A stretch of DNA of 46,875 bases, from positions 1-46,875 of the forward strand of contig CACWTQ010000051.1 of the NCBI GenBank assembly GCA_902763835.1. The letters are read 5' to 3'. This stretch comes from an uncultured Ruminococcus sp. (GTDB lineage: Bacteria > Bacillota > Clostridia > Oscillospirales > Acutalibacteraceae). This document shows, piece by piece, positions 35,032-42,072 of this stretch. The translations under genes were made by a program, and so were the position numbers. The notes under the pieces are model-generated. The model saw only the letters and a program-made list of their open reading frames with translations. It searched no databases and was not told the DNA's origin. The first letter of the stretch is position 1, and every line of letters starts with the position of its first letter.

Positions 35032-35160
35032 TAATATGCTACAAAAAACTCGATAAATACGCTATATTCATCTAAAATAACACTTCACAGCTATATACAA
35101 AAATTAAAGTAAACAAAATTCGGCAGATATATTTGTACAGTTTTTTAATACGGTAAAGTA

Positions 35161-35189
35161 TTGGAATTATAAGCTTATGCTGTTATAAT
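35161..35189 (+). promoter_or_regulatory. Sigma-A-type promoter of the DUF5677-like gene
   Basis: TTGGAA and TATAAT separated by 17 bases, about 20 bases before the start codon. Confidence 0.6.
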
Positions 35190-35208
35190 AGTAAGTGGAG
35201 GTGGGAAA

Positions 35209-36048
35209 ATGGATTTTACCCCTTTGGAGCTTGAACTCGGTGCAAGCCGCTGGAATTATTATTCTGCGGTGGAGATTGTAAAGAAATGTGAAAAACTTGC
35301 ACTCGGCAGCGATTTGCTCAATATCCCCAATACTTTCACCAGGGTTATCAGCGAATCGTATTCAAAGGCTATTATAACAACTAAGGAAATTTTAACTCTG
35401 CTTTATCACGGATACCCCGAGGGTGCTATGGCGTTAAGCCGTATTCTGTATGAATCTATGGTAATTATGCGTTTCTTGTACGTTCACCGTGATAACGAAC
35501 AGCTGTTAGAACGTTATATTGACGACTATTATGTGAAGGTTTCACGTGACAGAATTAAATATTGCAACTACCTTATTGACTATTCTCAGAGCGACGAGGA
35601 AAGAGAAGAAGCACAGCGGCTGAAAATTGAGGCAAGGAAAGAATATAATAAATTAAAGGATAAATATTCGGATTATCTTTCATATAACAAGCAAGGCAAC
35701 TATCTTCACGATTATTGGTGGATTGGCGACGTTATGAGAAGCCGCAACTTCGGAGCAATTCAGAATGAAATTACTCTTGAAAATTTGAAAATTCTCTATG
35801 TGCTGTCGTGTTATCGGGCTCATTCGGGCATTGTTGGCAACAGCGTCCGCTTCGGCACAATTCTCGATGAAACAAAGCTTTCCACTAAGGGCAGTCTGGA
35901 CGGCTTTCAGATTCCGCTTTGCTTTTCAATGGTCTGCTTCGGTATTCTTACGGAAACTATGTTTGAATCTGTTTCTATAGACTGCGGAAATATAATTGAC
36001 CGCATTGAAGAAATAATTGCACCGTACGAGAATTGTTTGTACAGGTAA
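35209..36048 (+). CDS. DUF5677-like uncharacterised protein
   Basis: A 279-residue protein, probably soluble and largely helical. The region around TKEILTLLYHGYPEGAMALS and RILYESMVIMRFL resembles proteins grouped as DUF5677, which have no firmly assigned function. A charged helix rich in Glu, Lys and Arg (about 125-150) follows. No catalytic motif or membrane segment is evident. ATG at 35209 follows GTGGAGGTGGG. It has its own promoter and no operon partner. Confidence 0.7.
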   Translation: MDFTPLELELGASRWNYYSAVEIVKKCEKLALGSDLLNIPNTFTRVISESYSKAIITTKEILTLLYHGYPEGAMALSRILYESMVIMRFLYVHRDNEQLLERYIDDYYVKVSRDRIKYCNYLIDYSQSDEEREEAQRLKIEARKEYNKLKDKYSDYLSYNKQGNYLHDYWWIGDVMRSRNFGAIQNEITLENLKILYVLSCYRAHSGIVGNSVRFGTILDETKLSTKGSLDGFQIPLCFSMVCFGILTETMFESVSIDCGNIIDRIEEIIAPYENCLYR

Positions 36049-36170
36049 TTTCCGCACATATTTCAAGAGAAGAAATTCATCTAATTTACTGCACAACGTG
36101 AGTTTAAAGTGCATTATGTAAAGTAAAAAGAAAAAGATGGAAAATTAATATAAAATATATCAGATATCTC

Positions 36171-36198
36171 TTGAAATTTTGCAAAAAATTGATATAAT
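36171..36198 (+). promoter_or_regulatory. Sigma-A-type promoter of the small membrane protein gene
   Basis: TTGAAA and TATAAT are 16 bases apart, about 40 bases before the start codon. Confidence 0.6.
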
Positions 36199-36236
36199 AT
36201 AAGTACAAGGTTTTTTATCTGAGAGGGGCAGTATAT

Positions 36237-36602
36237 ATGAACAAGTATATCAGAAAATTGGGTTTCAGAAGTTCTGATGAAATGGAAATGAAGGTTACCA
36301 TTAAGTCAATCAAGTACTCATGGATTTACACTATGGCATTTCTTGCAGTCTGGGCGGTTCTGTCTGCAATTAATACAAGTGAAATTCCTATGGTACATAT
36401 TGCACTTATTCTTACAGCTGAACTGTTGTTCCTTGCCTTGCAGTGGTTCTTCACGAAGAAAGAGATTAAAGAGAGCCAAAACAAGCACAGCGGAGTAAAG
36501 CACCTCACAGCGAAAGGCAAAGGCAAGCACTCGTATGAGTACATTTACGAGGACGAAGAAGGCAACAAGTATATCTATGAAGAAGTTGACGTTAAAGAGT
36601 AA
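36237..36602 (+). CDS. Small two-pass membrane protein, unknown function
   Basis: A 121-residue protein. A basic N-terminal segment (about 1-28) is followed by hydrophobic segments near 29-47 and 53-72, then a charged cytoplasmic-type tail rich in Lys, Glu and Tyr (KGKHSYEYIYEDEEGNKYIY). ATG at 36237 follows GAGAGGGG. It is monocistronic with its own promoter and a strong terminator. I do not recognise a named family with confidence. Confidence 0.75.
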   Translation: MNKYIRKLGFRSSDEMEMKVTIKSIKYSWIYTMAFLAVWAVLSAINTSEIPMVHIALILTAELLFLALQWFFTKKEIKESQNKHSGVKHLTAKGKGKHSYEYIYEDEEGNKYIYEEVDVKE

Positions 36603-36633
36603 TTGCTGCTTAACAACAGAATAGCTCCCCAAG

Positions 36634-36673
36634 AAAAAGCGGCGATACATTTTTTATGTATCGCCGCTTTTTT
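36634..36673 (+). terminator. Strong rho-independent terminator
   Basis: AAAAAGCGGCGATACA pairs with TGTATCGCCGCTTTTTT around a short T-rich loop. Confidence 0.92.
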
Positions 36674-36704
36674 ATACTAGTTAGCAGTAAGATTTAGCAA
36701 ATCC

Positions 36705-36794
36705 CCTTAACCCCTCTGTTCTGCGGACATCTCCCTATAAGAAGCGACTTTGATAAATAGAGAACCAAAAATCCTCCACTTTTAAACAGGCTCT
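36705..36794. repeat. REP-D copy b fused to a MITE-B end
   Basis: Bases 36705-36780 are the inverted counterpart of REP-D copy a (CTGCGGACATCTCCCT, GACTTTGATAAAT). They run directly into TTTAAACAGGCTC, the outer end of MITE-B. MITE-A copy 8 begins nine bases later, so families are stacked here as at 24034-24490. Confidence 0.7.
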
Positions 36795-36803
36795 CAAGTA
36801 TAA

Positions 36804-36922
36804 GGAACTGTCAGAAAATAACTTGAACATTTATACTTGTCTAATTTGCCCTGCGGTGTTGTGCCTAACACAGAACAAATTATCCTGCGTCTAAATTGTT
36901 CAACTTATTTCCCAACAGTTCC
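36804..36922 (-). repeat. MITE-A copy 8 (119 bp, internal deletion)
   Basis: Both termini are present with TAA on each side (36801-36803, 36923-36925). The segment between two CCTG motifs of the full element is missing, so part of the central palindrome is lost. Confidence 0.93.
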
Positions 36923-36929
36923 TAATTGA

Positions 36930-37424
36930 TTAACAAGGTATAACGGAAACAGAACCGTTGCTGCTTACCGCACGGCAACAGTCAACATATACCTCAACAA
37001 ATTCATAACCGCCTCTGTACGCAAGCGAACGTGCCTTTTCAAGTCCTCCGGGCATAGCATGACCGCTTTGATAATGCTCGATAATTCTTCCTGTTATGTC
37101 AAGCGAATGAACCTCATACGGTCTTCCGAGATAGCATGTTGCTACCACTCCGAGCATTATTCCCGTAATCTCAACCTCGGGGAATTCTTCCCTTATTGCA
37201 TTTATTATTTTGTCAACCTGTGCCTGATTGTGAACGTGACCACCTGAGTCAAGCTTCGTCATCGCTTCCATATAAGCTTTTGAGCGTGGCTTTCTGAGAA
37301 GCCTGTCAACCACCATTTTATTCATTTGAGCGTTTTGCTGCTTGTTCTCCTGCTTATGAGATGCACTCAGCGAGCTTTCCATCTTGGTTTCCGTTTGCGG
37401 TCTTCTTAACATCGGCTTTGGCAT
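36930..37424 (-). CDS. Uncharacterised protein, last gene of the Ycf46-like AAA cluster
   Basis: A 164-residue protein of unknown function. Residues 1-60 are polar and rich in Gln, Lys and Met and probably flexible. Residues 60-164 look like a folded alpha/beta domain with ITGIMLGVVATCYLGRPYEV, then HYQSGHAMPGGLEKARSLAY and YEFVEVYVDCCRAVSSNGS. Several His and Cys residues could bind metal but no known motif is matched. ATG at 37424 follows GGGAGG, 30 bases after the ATPase gene, which suggests cotranscription. MITE-A copy 8 lies five bases beyond the stop codon. Confidence 0.65.
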   Translation of the reverse strand: MPKPMLRRPQTETKMESSLSASHKQENKQQNAQMNKMVVDRLLRKPRSKAYMEAMTKLDSGGHVHNQAQVDKIINAIREEFPEVEITGIMLGVVATCYLGRPYEVHSLDITGRIIEHYQSGHAMPGGLEKARSLAYRGGYEFVEVYVDCCRAVSSNGSVSVIPC

Positions 37425-37454
37425 TGTAAATTACCTCCCTGCTGAAATTTTTAA

Positions 37455-39029
37455 TTATACCAAAACTTTTCTTGTTCTGGGTCCCGTTTTTTCCTGCGAA
37501 AGCTTCTCAATACCTATCGGACGACCCGATGCCGGCACAGCCCTCTCTCTGCCCCAGTCACGAATTGCTTCAATCTTTTCGGGACTTGTCTGCGAAAGTG
37601 GAACAACATTGTCAAACGCATTTATTATATTCTCCACATTCAGCACAAAGTTCTCATTGGCTATAACTCTGTACGACAAATCCCTGACTGTGGACTCCAA
37701 ATCTGCACCTGTAAATCCGTCTGTCAATTCAACTATTGTATCGGAGAACAGACCCGCAAATTCAACGTCCAAATATTTTCTCATATAAAGAGAAAGTATA
37801 TCTCTTCTTTCATCGGCTGTAGGAAGGTCAACAAAGAAAAGTTCGTCGAAACGTCCTCTTCTCAGAAGTTCCGAGGGCAGCATGGAAACATCGTTTGCCG
37901 TAGCCACAACAAACACCTGTTTTCTGCACTCCTGAAGCCAAAACAGAAACTGACCGACCATTCTTGTGGAAACACCGCCGTCACCGGAATTGCCTGCACC
38001 GGACAAGCCTTTTTCAATTTCGTCAATCCACAGAATACACGGAGAAACATTTTCTGCCGTGGTGAGAGCGTCTTTCAGCTGCTGCTCCGTCTGACCCACA
38101 TAGCTTCCCTGAACGGTAGCAAAATCAAGCCTGTAAAGAGGAAGCTTCCAGTTCGCTGAAATCGACTTTGCAGAAAGCGATTTTCCGCATCCCGGCACTC
38201 CCACTAATAAAATTCCTCTCGGAGGCTGCAAGCCCTTAGATCTAAGCAAATCACGCTTCTCGGGCGTGAGCAGTTCTTTCTTTTCGTCAAGCCATTTTCT
38301 AAGACCTGCAAGCCCTCCCACGTCTTTTACATTATCGTTAACCTCAATCTTTTCAAGTCCCGAAATATCGGAGAACATTCTGTCCTTTGCAAATCTAAGC
38401 TCGTCCATATCCGATTTGCTTATACGCTTGTTTGCGATAAGAGCGGCCATCACATTTTCAGCTTCAATTCTTGTAACGCCGGTAAGAGTGGAGGCTGCTT
38501 CTCTTATGTCGGAATTGTCCCATTCAATCGGAATTTCCGAACGGTATTCGTCTATAAACTCCTTAATAATGGAGTACATTTCAGCTTCATTCGGAAGGTC
38601 TACCTTAACACTCATTCCCAAACGCTGGAGGTGATTCCAGATAGGAGTATTTCCGAGAACCACAATTGCTCCGCTTGCTTCGTTTGCAAGCGTTGCAAGT
38701 GCAAGAATATGTTGTGCGTCGCCGTTGCCGTCGCTTAAATCGGGCGGGTCTGTCAGAACCAAGGTCAGATGCTGCCTACGCTTCATCTGTTCGCTCATAA
38801 AGTCTATTGCACCGTAAACGGACTTATCGTCGTTTACAACCTTTTCGGAAGAAATATCATAAACTCCCTTTGAAAGAGAATGCACATAAAACGACAAATT
38901 AAGCTCTTCGGCAACTTCCTTTAAAATTTCCAATGCCCGTGCTTTTTCGATTGTGTCTACGGCAATAAAAGGTATTCTTGCTATAGCATATCTTTTAAGC
39001 AGCTCTTTACTTTGAAAATAATCGCTCAT
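37455..39029 (-). CDS. Ycf46-like AAA+ ATPase
   Basis: A 524-residue ATPase. The N-terminal 230 residues resemble the inactive P-loop-like domain of Ycf46 proteins ([15 protein letters not shown], then [17 protein letters not shown]). The C-terminal AAA domain has Walker A GVPGCGKS near 277-284, Walker [11 protein letters not shown] near 332-341, and a second region of homology [20 protein letters not shown] with arginine fingers. A helical lid with [17 protein letters not shown] follows. Ycf46 proteins are widespread in cyanobacteria and scattered elsewhere, with a poorly understood role. ATG at 39029 follows AGGAGG. It is the likely motor of the five-gene cluster. Confidence 0.88.
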   Translation of the reverse strand: MSDYFQSKELLKRYAIARIPFIAVDTIEKARALEILKEVAEELNLSFYVHSLSKGVYDISSEKVVNDDKSVYGAIDFMSEQMKRRQHLTLVLTDPPDLSDGNGDAQHILALATLANEASGAIVVLGNTPIWNHLQRLGMSVKVDLPNEAEMYSIIKEFIDEYRSEIPIEWDNSDIREAASTLTGVTRIEAENVMAALIANKRISKSDMDELRFAKDRMFSDISGLEKIEVNDNVKDVGGLAGLRKWLDEKKELLTPEKRDLLRSKGLQPPRGILLVGVPGCGKSLSAKSISANWKLPLYRLDFATVQGSYVGQTEQQLKDALTTAENVSPCILWIDEIEKGLSGAGNSGDGGVSTRMVGQFLFWLQECRKQVFVVATANDVSMLPSELLRRGRFDELFFVDLPTADERRDILSLYMRKYLDVEFAGLFSDTIVELTDGFTGADLESTVRDLSYRVIANENFVLNVENIINAFDNVVPLSQTSPEKIEAIRDWGRERAVPASGRPIGIEKLSQEKTGPRTRKVLV

Positions 39030-39043
39030 TAAATATTTTCCTC

Positions 39044-39499
39044 CTAGAACTTATTGACCTTGTGATTTCTGACAATACTTGACATTTTACCGCTTCTGTC
39101 ACTTTTTGCGGAATCTTCAAGGGAACGCTGCACGTTGTTTGCGTGGTCGATAACCATTTGATAAATCTGCTGCCTTTGTTCCTCGGGAACAGCATTAAGA
39201 TTTGTTATCAAATCTGCAAGAAACTTAAATTCCTTGCGAAGTGCAAGCAAAGCCCTGACCACCGCTCCCTCGTCACGAGCTCTTCCGTTGTCCTTATCAA
39301 ACTTATCCGATGCCGCATTCAAACGGTAATTAACGGTTTCCATAAGCTTCTGCAAAAACCTTTCCGCAACACCCGACTGCCACGCAAGATTTCCTCTGCT
39401 CATCAAGCCGAGAACAGCAGCATCATCTGTTTTATTCCTAAGCATATCCAGAAGAGTTACCCACTCCGAATATGTTTTCGGGGGATTCATATTATACAC
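39044..39499 (-). CDS. Uncharacterised helical protein of the AAA cluster
   Basis: A 151-residue protein predicted to be mainly helical, with no membrane segment. Segments such as YSEWVTLLDMLRNKTDDAAV and VVRALLALRKEFKFLADLIT suggest a helical bundle, and the last 20 residues are basic. The start is GTG at 39499, seven bases after AAGGAGG. The ATG three codons later is too far from it. It overlaps the end of the zinc-ribbon gene by eight bases and precedes the AAA ATPase by 14, so the proteins are probably made together. No family recognised. Confidence 0.7.
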   Translation of the reverse strand: MYNMNPPKTYSEWVTLLDMLRNKTDDAAVLGLMSRGNLAWQSGVAERFLQKLMETVNYRLNAASDKFDKDNGRARDEGAVVRALLALRKEFKFLADLITNLNAVPEEQRQQIYQMVIDHANNVQRSLEDSAKSDRSGKMSSIVRNHKVNKF

Positions 39500-39848
39500 G
39501 TTTTTTCCTCCTTACAACCACCTGCGGCGGCTCTATACTCCATTCCGGAAGACCATCGGCAAACACGCTTGTCGGCTCTTCGTCTTCCTTTAACGTACTT
39601 TTAACGGCAGGAGCGAAAGCTGGCGAATCACTTTTTGCTATAGAAACGCTTGAGCTTTTTTTCTTTGCGGAATCGGAAGATACTTTTTGAAATGCTTCTT
39701 CCGAAGAATTTTTTCTCACAAGCTTAGTACCGCAAACGCAGCAAAACAACGCTTCGGGTTCGTTCTGCGTATTGCAGTTAAGACAGGGAATCATTTTCCC
39801 CGACGCTGCCGAATTGATAAACTCCGCTCTGCTTGCTGCACTCATCAT
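39492..39848 (-). CDS. Zinc-ribbon protein with disordered linker
   Basis: A 118-residue protein. A zinc ribbon near 20-44 reads PCLNCNTQNEPEALFCCVCG, with two CxxC pairs. The rest is a Ser/Lys/Ala-rich linker ending in a short hydrophobic and basic segment (FADGLPEWSIEPPQVVVRRK) that may bind a partner. The start overlaps the stop of the membrane protein gene (ATGA). The kinase encoded divergently also begins with a zinc ribbon, which suggests a shared module. This looks like an adaptor rather than an enzyme (inference). Confidence 0.75.
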   Translation of the reverse strand: MMSAASRAEFINSAASGKMIPCLNCNTQNEPEALFCCVCGTKLVRKNSSEEAFQKVSSDSAKKKSSSVSIAKSDSPAFAPAVKSTLKEDEEPTSVFADGLPEWSIEPPQVVVRRKKRV

Positions 39849-41584
39849 TTAATCCCCCTGTTTACGTTTATTTTTCTGCTTGAATTGGAAAGCTTCGCAA
39901 CATACTGCTCCGGGGTGATTTGCTCAAGAAAATCAATAACCTTTTGGCTCTCCCTGTCTGCTCTTGCGAACTCCGCACGGTAGTCTACAATCTCCGCCAT
40001 TATAGCACGAATAATCTGTTCACCGCTTTTACGCTTTTCGCCAAACTGAAACTGAATATTATTTTGACCGTTGGTAACACTTTTCTTCTTGGAAAAATGA
40101 TTTGAAAGAAAAGCAATACCTCCGACAATAGCTATCAATCCCAAAAAGATATTTCCCGTTAAAACCATAATCAAACCCAGACCGCCTATTACAGCACCGC
40201 CCGGCAGACAGAACTTATCAAATCCCGAAAGCTGACACTGAGCCAAAGCGGAATTTTTTTCGCTTTCAACCATTGTGTAAAAGTTTGCGAGAACTTCCTC
40301 TTCATTCTGACCGTCCGTTGAAGAACTGTTGAAATTATCAACGTTAATTTCAATTATATGAGGAACTTTCATTCTGTTCTTGGCGGTTACATCGTTGTAT
40401 GCGTCCATTATCCAATCCTTTGAAAGTGCAATTGCAAACTTCTGCGTTGAAACGCTCGAATGAGCCAGCTCGGGATTCATCGCCGCATCTGTGAGCAGCT
40501 GTGTAAAATCCTTATGAGTTTCAAAGGCAGTTTCCTCGATCGCCATATTTTGCTTTGCTCGTCTTTCGTCGCCGTCAAAATCAATTACAAGCTGTTCGTA
40601 CTTTTCCTTTTTTCTTAAAGGAAGCTCTTCATCATCAAAGTCGGTAACAAGACTGTCGAGAATTTCATCAAGTTGTTCTTTCAAAGTTTTTGTAGTTACC
40701 TTTTGTTCAAAGATATCCGTAAAGTACTGCAAAATATCCGCATGAAGCTGTGCGCCCTCCATAACATCTTTAAGTGCCGACCATGTGTGGCTGTACTTGC
40801 TAAGATACTGATAGCCGGAACCGTTTAAAGGTTTTCTTTTAGCGGATATGGCTTTTGACCACTGCGTTGTTTGTTTCTCAACAAAGCCGGGTGTTTCGGC
40901 AAGCTTATCCATCCATTCATCTATTTGCTTTGATATAAGCCCTTCGGTATCTGCTCCCATAAGACCGCTTGCAAAGGCATCCAAAACAATAATAGCCTTG
41001 CGGTCAAGGTTCTCCTCGTCTTGATTTGCAAGGTATCTTTGAGTCCATTTAAGAGAAGCCTGTTTTCTTCCCGCACGTCTGCACACCAAAGCAAAGAACA
41101 GAGAAGTTTTCTCATCATTTCTTTTAATAGCTTCCCTCAAAGCCTTATCGGCAAGCTCGGGCTGGTCGTTTATCCAAGCTGCAAGAGCAACAAGGCAAGG
41201 TGCAAGCCAATAATTCGGTGTGGAAATCATCAGGTCTTCCGTTGCGTTGCTTATGGTATCCTTTTTGACTATTCCCAAATCGTCTGCCTGAAGAATACCC
41301 GTCGTGCTTCTTCTTACGATATCGTAATGACCGTACTTATTATCAAGCTCCTGACGAATTTTCACGACCTTGGTGTGAGCGAGCTGAAGTCTGTCTGCCT
41401 TGTCTTTTCTTGCGACATAATCGTGAAACTCTTTGGCTAGGTCGCCAAGCTCTTTGTAAACAGTTGATACTTCTTTACCGACACCGGAAACTTTATTTTC
41501 GATACTATCCAGATTATTGTAAATAGTTTTCAGGTTATTTTCAATACCTTTCAGATCGGCATACGGTATTGCATAATCCGACAC
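39845..41584 (-). CDS. Large membrane-anchored protein with N-terminal coiled coil, first gene of the AAA cluster
   Basis: A 579-residue protein of unknown function. Residues 1-60 form a helical, heptad-like segment (KGIENNLKTIYNNLDSIENK) reminiscent of small secreted helical proteins. Residues 115-230 contain helical repeats that could be TPR-like (ALREAIKRNDEKTSLFFALV). One or two hydrophobic segments at about 458-495 (PGGAVIGGLGLIMVLTGNIF and on) anchor it. A soluble C-terminus follows. The start is GTG at 41584, after GGGGGA. It has its own promoter and heads the five-gene operon that ends at 36930. Confidence 0.75.
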   Translation of the reverse strand: MSDYAIPYADLKGIENNLKTIYNNLDSIENKVSGVGKEVSTVYKELGDLAKEFHDYVARKDKADRLQLAHTKVVKIRQELDNKYGHYDIVRRSTTGILQADDLGIVKKDTISNATEDLMISTPNYWLAPCLVALAAWINDQPELADKALREAIKRNDEKTSLFFALVCRRAGRKQASLKWTQRYLANQDEENLDRKAIIVLDAFASGLMGADTEGLISKQIDEWMDKLAETPGFVEKQTTQWSKAISAKRKPLNGSGYQYLSKYSHTWSALKDVMEGAQLHADILQYFTDIFEQKVTTKTLKEQLDEILDSLVTDFDDEELPLRKKEKYEQLVIDFDGDERRAKQNMAIEETAFETHKDFTQLLTDAAMNPELAHSSVSTQKFAIALSKDWIMDAYNDVTAKNRMKVPHIIEINVDNFNSSSTDGQNEEEVLANFYTMVESEKNSALAQCQLSGFDKFCLPGGAVIGGLGLIMVLTGNIFLGLIAIVGGIAFLSNHFSKKKSVTNGQNNIQFQFGEKRKSGEQIIRAIMAEIVDYRAEFARADRESQKVIDFLEQITPEQYVAKLSNSSRKINVNRGIK

Positions 41585-41653
41585 ATTTATCCCCCCATAT
41601 AAAGAATATTTTTGATATATTGATTTTAGAAAATTATGGAAAATTCACAAAAA

Positions 41654-41682
41654 ACTATAATATAATTTAGTTGATAATACAA
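41654..41682 (-). promoter_or_regulatory. Sigma-A-type promoter of the AAA cluster
   Basis: On the minus strand TTGTAT and TATAGT are 17 bases apart, about 70 bases before the GTG start at 41584. Confidence 0.6.
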
Positions 41683-41786
41683 TACCATAATTATCTATAT
41701 TTATATTATAGTAAATTTGTTATAATTTGTAAAGAGTTATTTCTACATTTTTTGAACTTTTTCTTAAATAATATGGTTATAATAAG

Positions 41787-41887
41787 TTAAAGTTTGGGGC
41801 AGAGCCTCTGCCGGCTGACGGAAACAACTTGCAAAAAAAAAAAGAAAAAAACGAACACCGCCGCTTTAAAGCTTGACCAAACTTTAA
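41787..41887. repeat. REP2-related repeat with inverted ends, copy c
   Basis: TTAAAGTTTGG at the left and CCAAACTTTAA at the right are exact inverted repeats. Inside are GGGCAGAGCCTCTGCC, a long A run and GCTTTAAAGCTTGACC, the last shared with the other REP2 copies. MITE-A copy 9 follows within 13 bases. Confidence 0.7.
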
Positions 41888-41899
41888 AATAATAATTAA

Positions 41900-41968
41900 G
41901 GAACTGTTGGGAAATAAGTTGAACAAATTAGACAAGTATAAATGTTCAAGTTATTTTCTGACAGTTCC
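41900..41968 (+). repeat. MITE-A copy 9, minimal 69-bp form
   Basis: Only the two terminal inverted repeats and a short loop remain, flanked by TAA on both sides (41897-41899, 41969-41971). The join lies at TTAGAC, a motif present in both halves of the full element. It could form one long hairpin. Confidence 0.94.
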
Positions 41969-41994
41969 TAAGCATTATGAATAAAAAAAAGCTA

Positions 41995-42023
41995 TTGATT
42001 AATCCAAACTTTTTTGATATAAT
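41995..42023 (+). promoter_or_regulatory. Sigma-A-type promoter of the kinase gene
   Basis: TTGATT and TATAAT are 17 bases apart. The promoter lies 26 bases beyond MITE-A copy 9. Confidence 0.6.
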
Positions 42024-42072
42024 GTATAATATAATTTGTATATTTTTACACAAAAAAAGGACGGTGAATATT

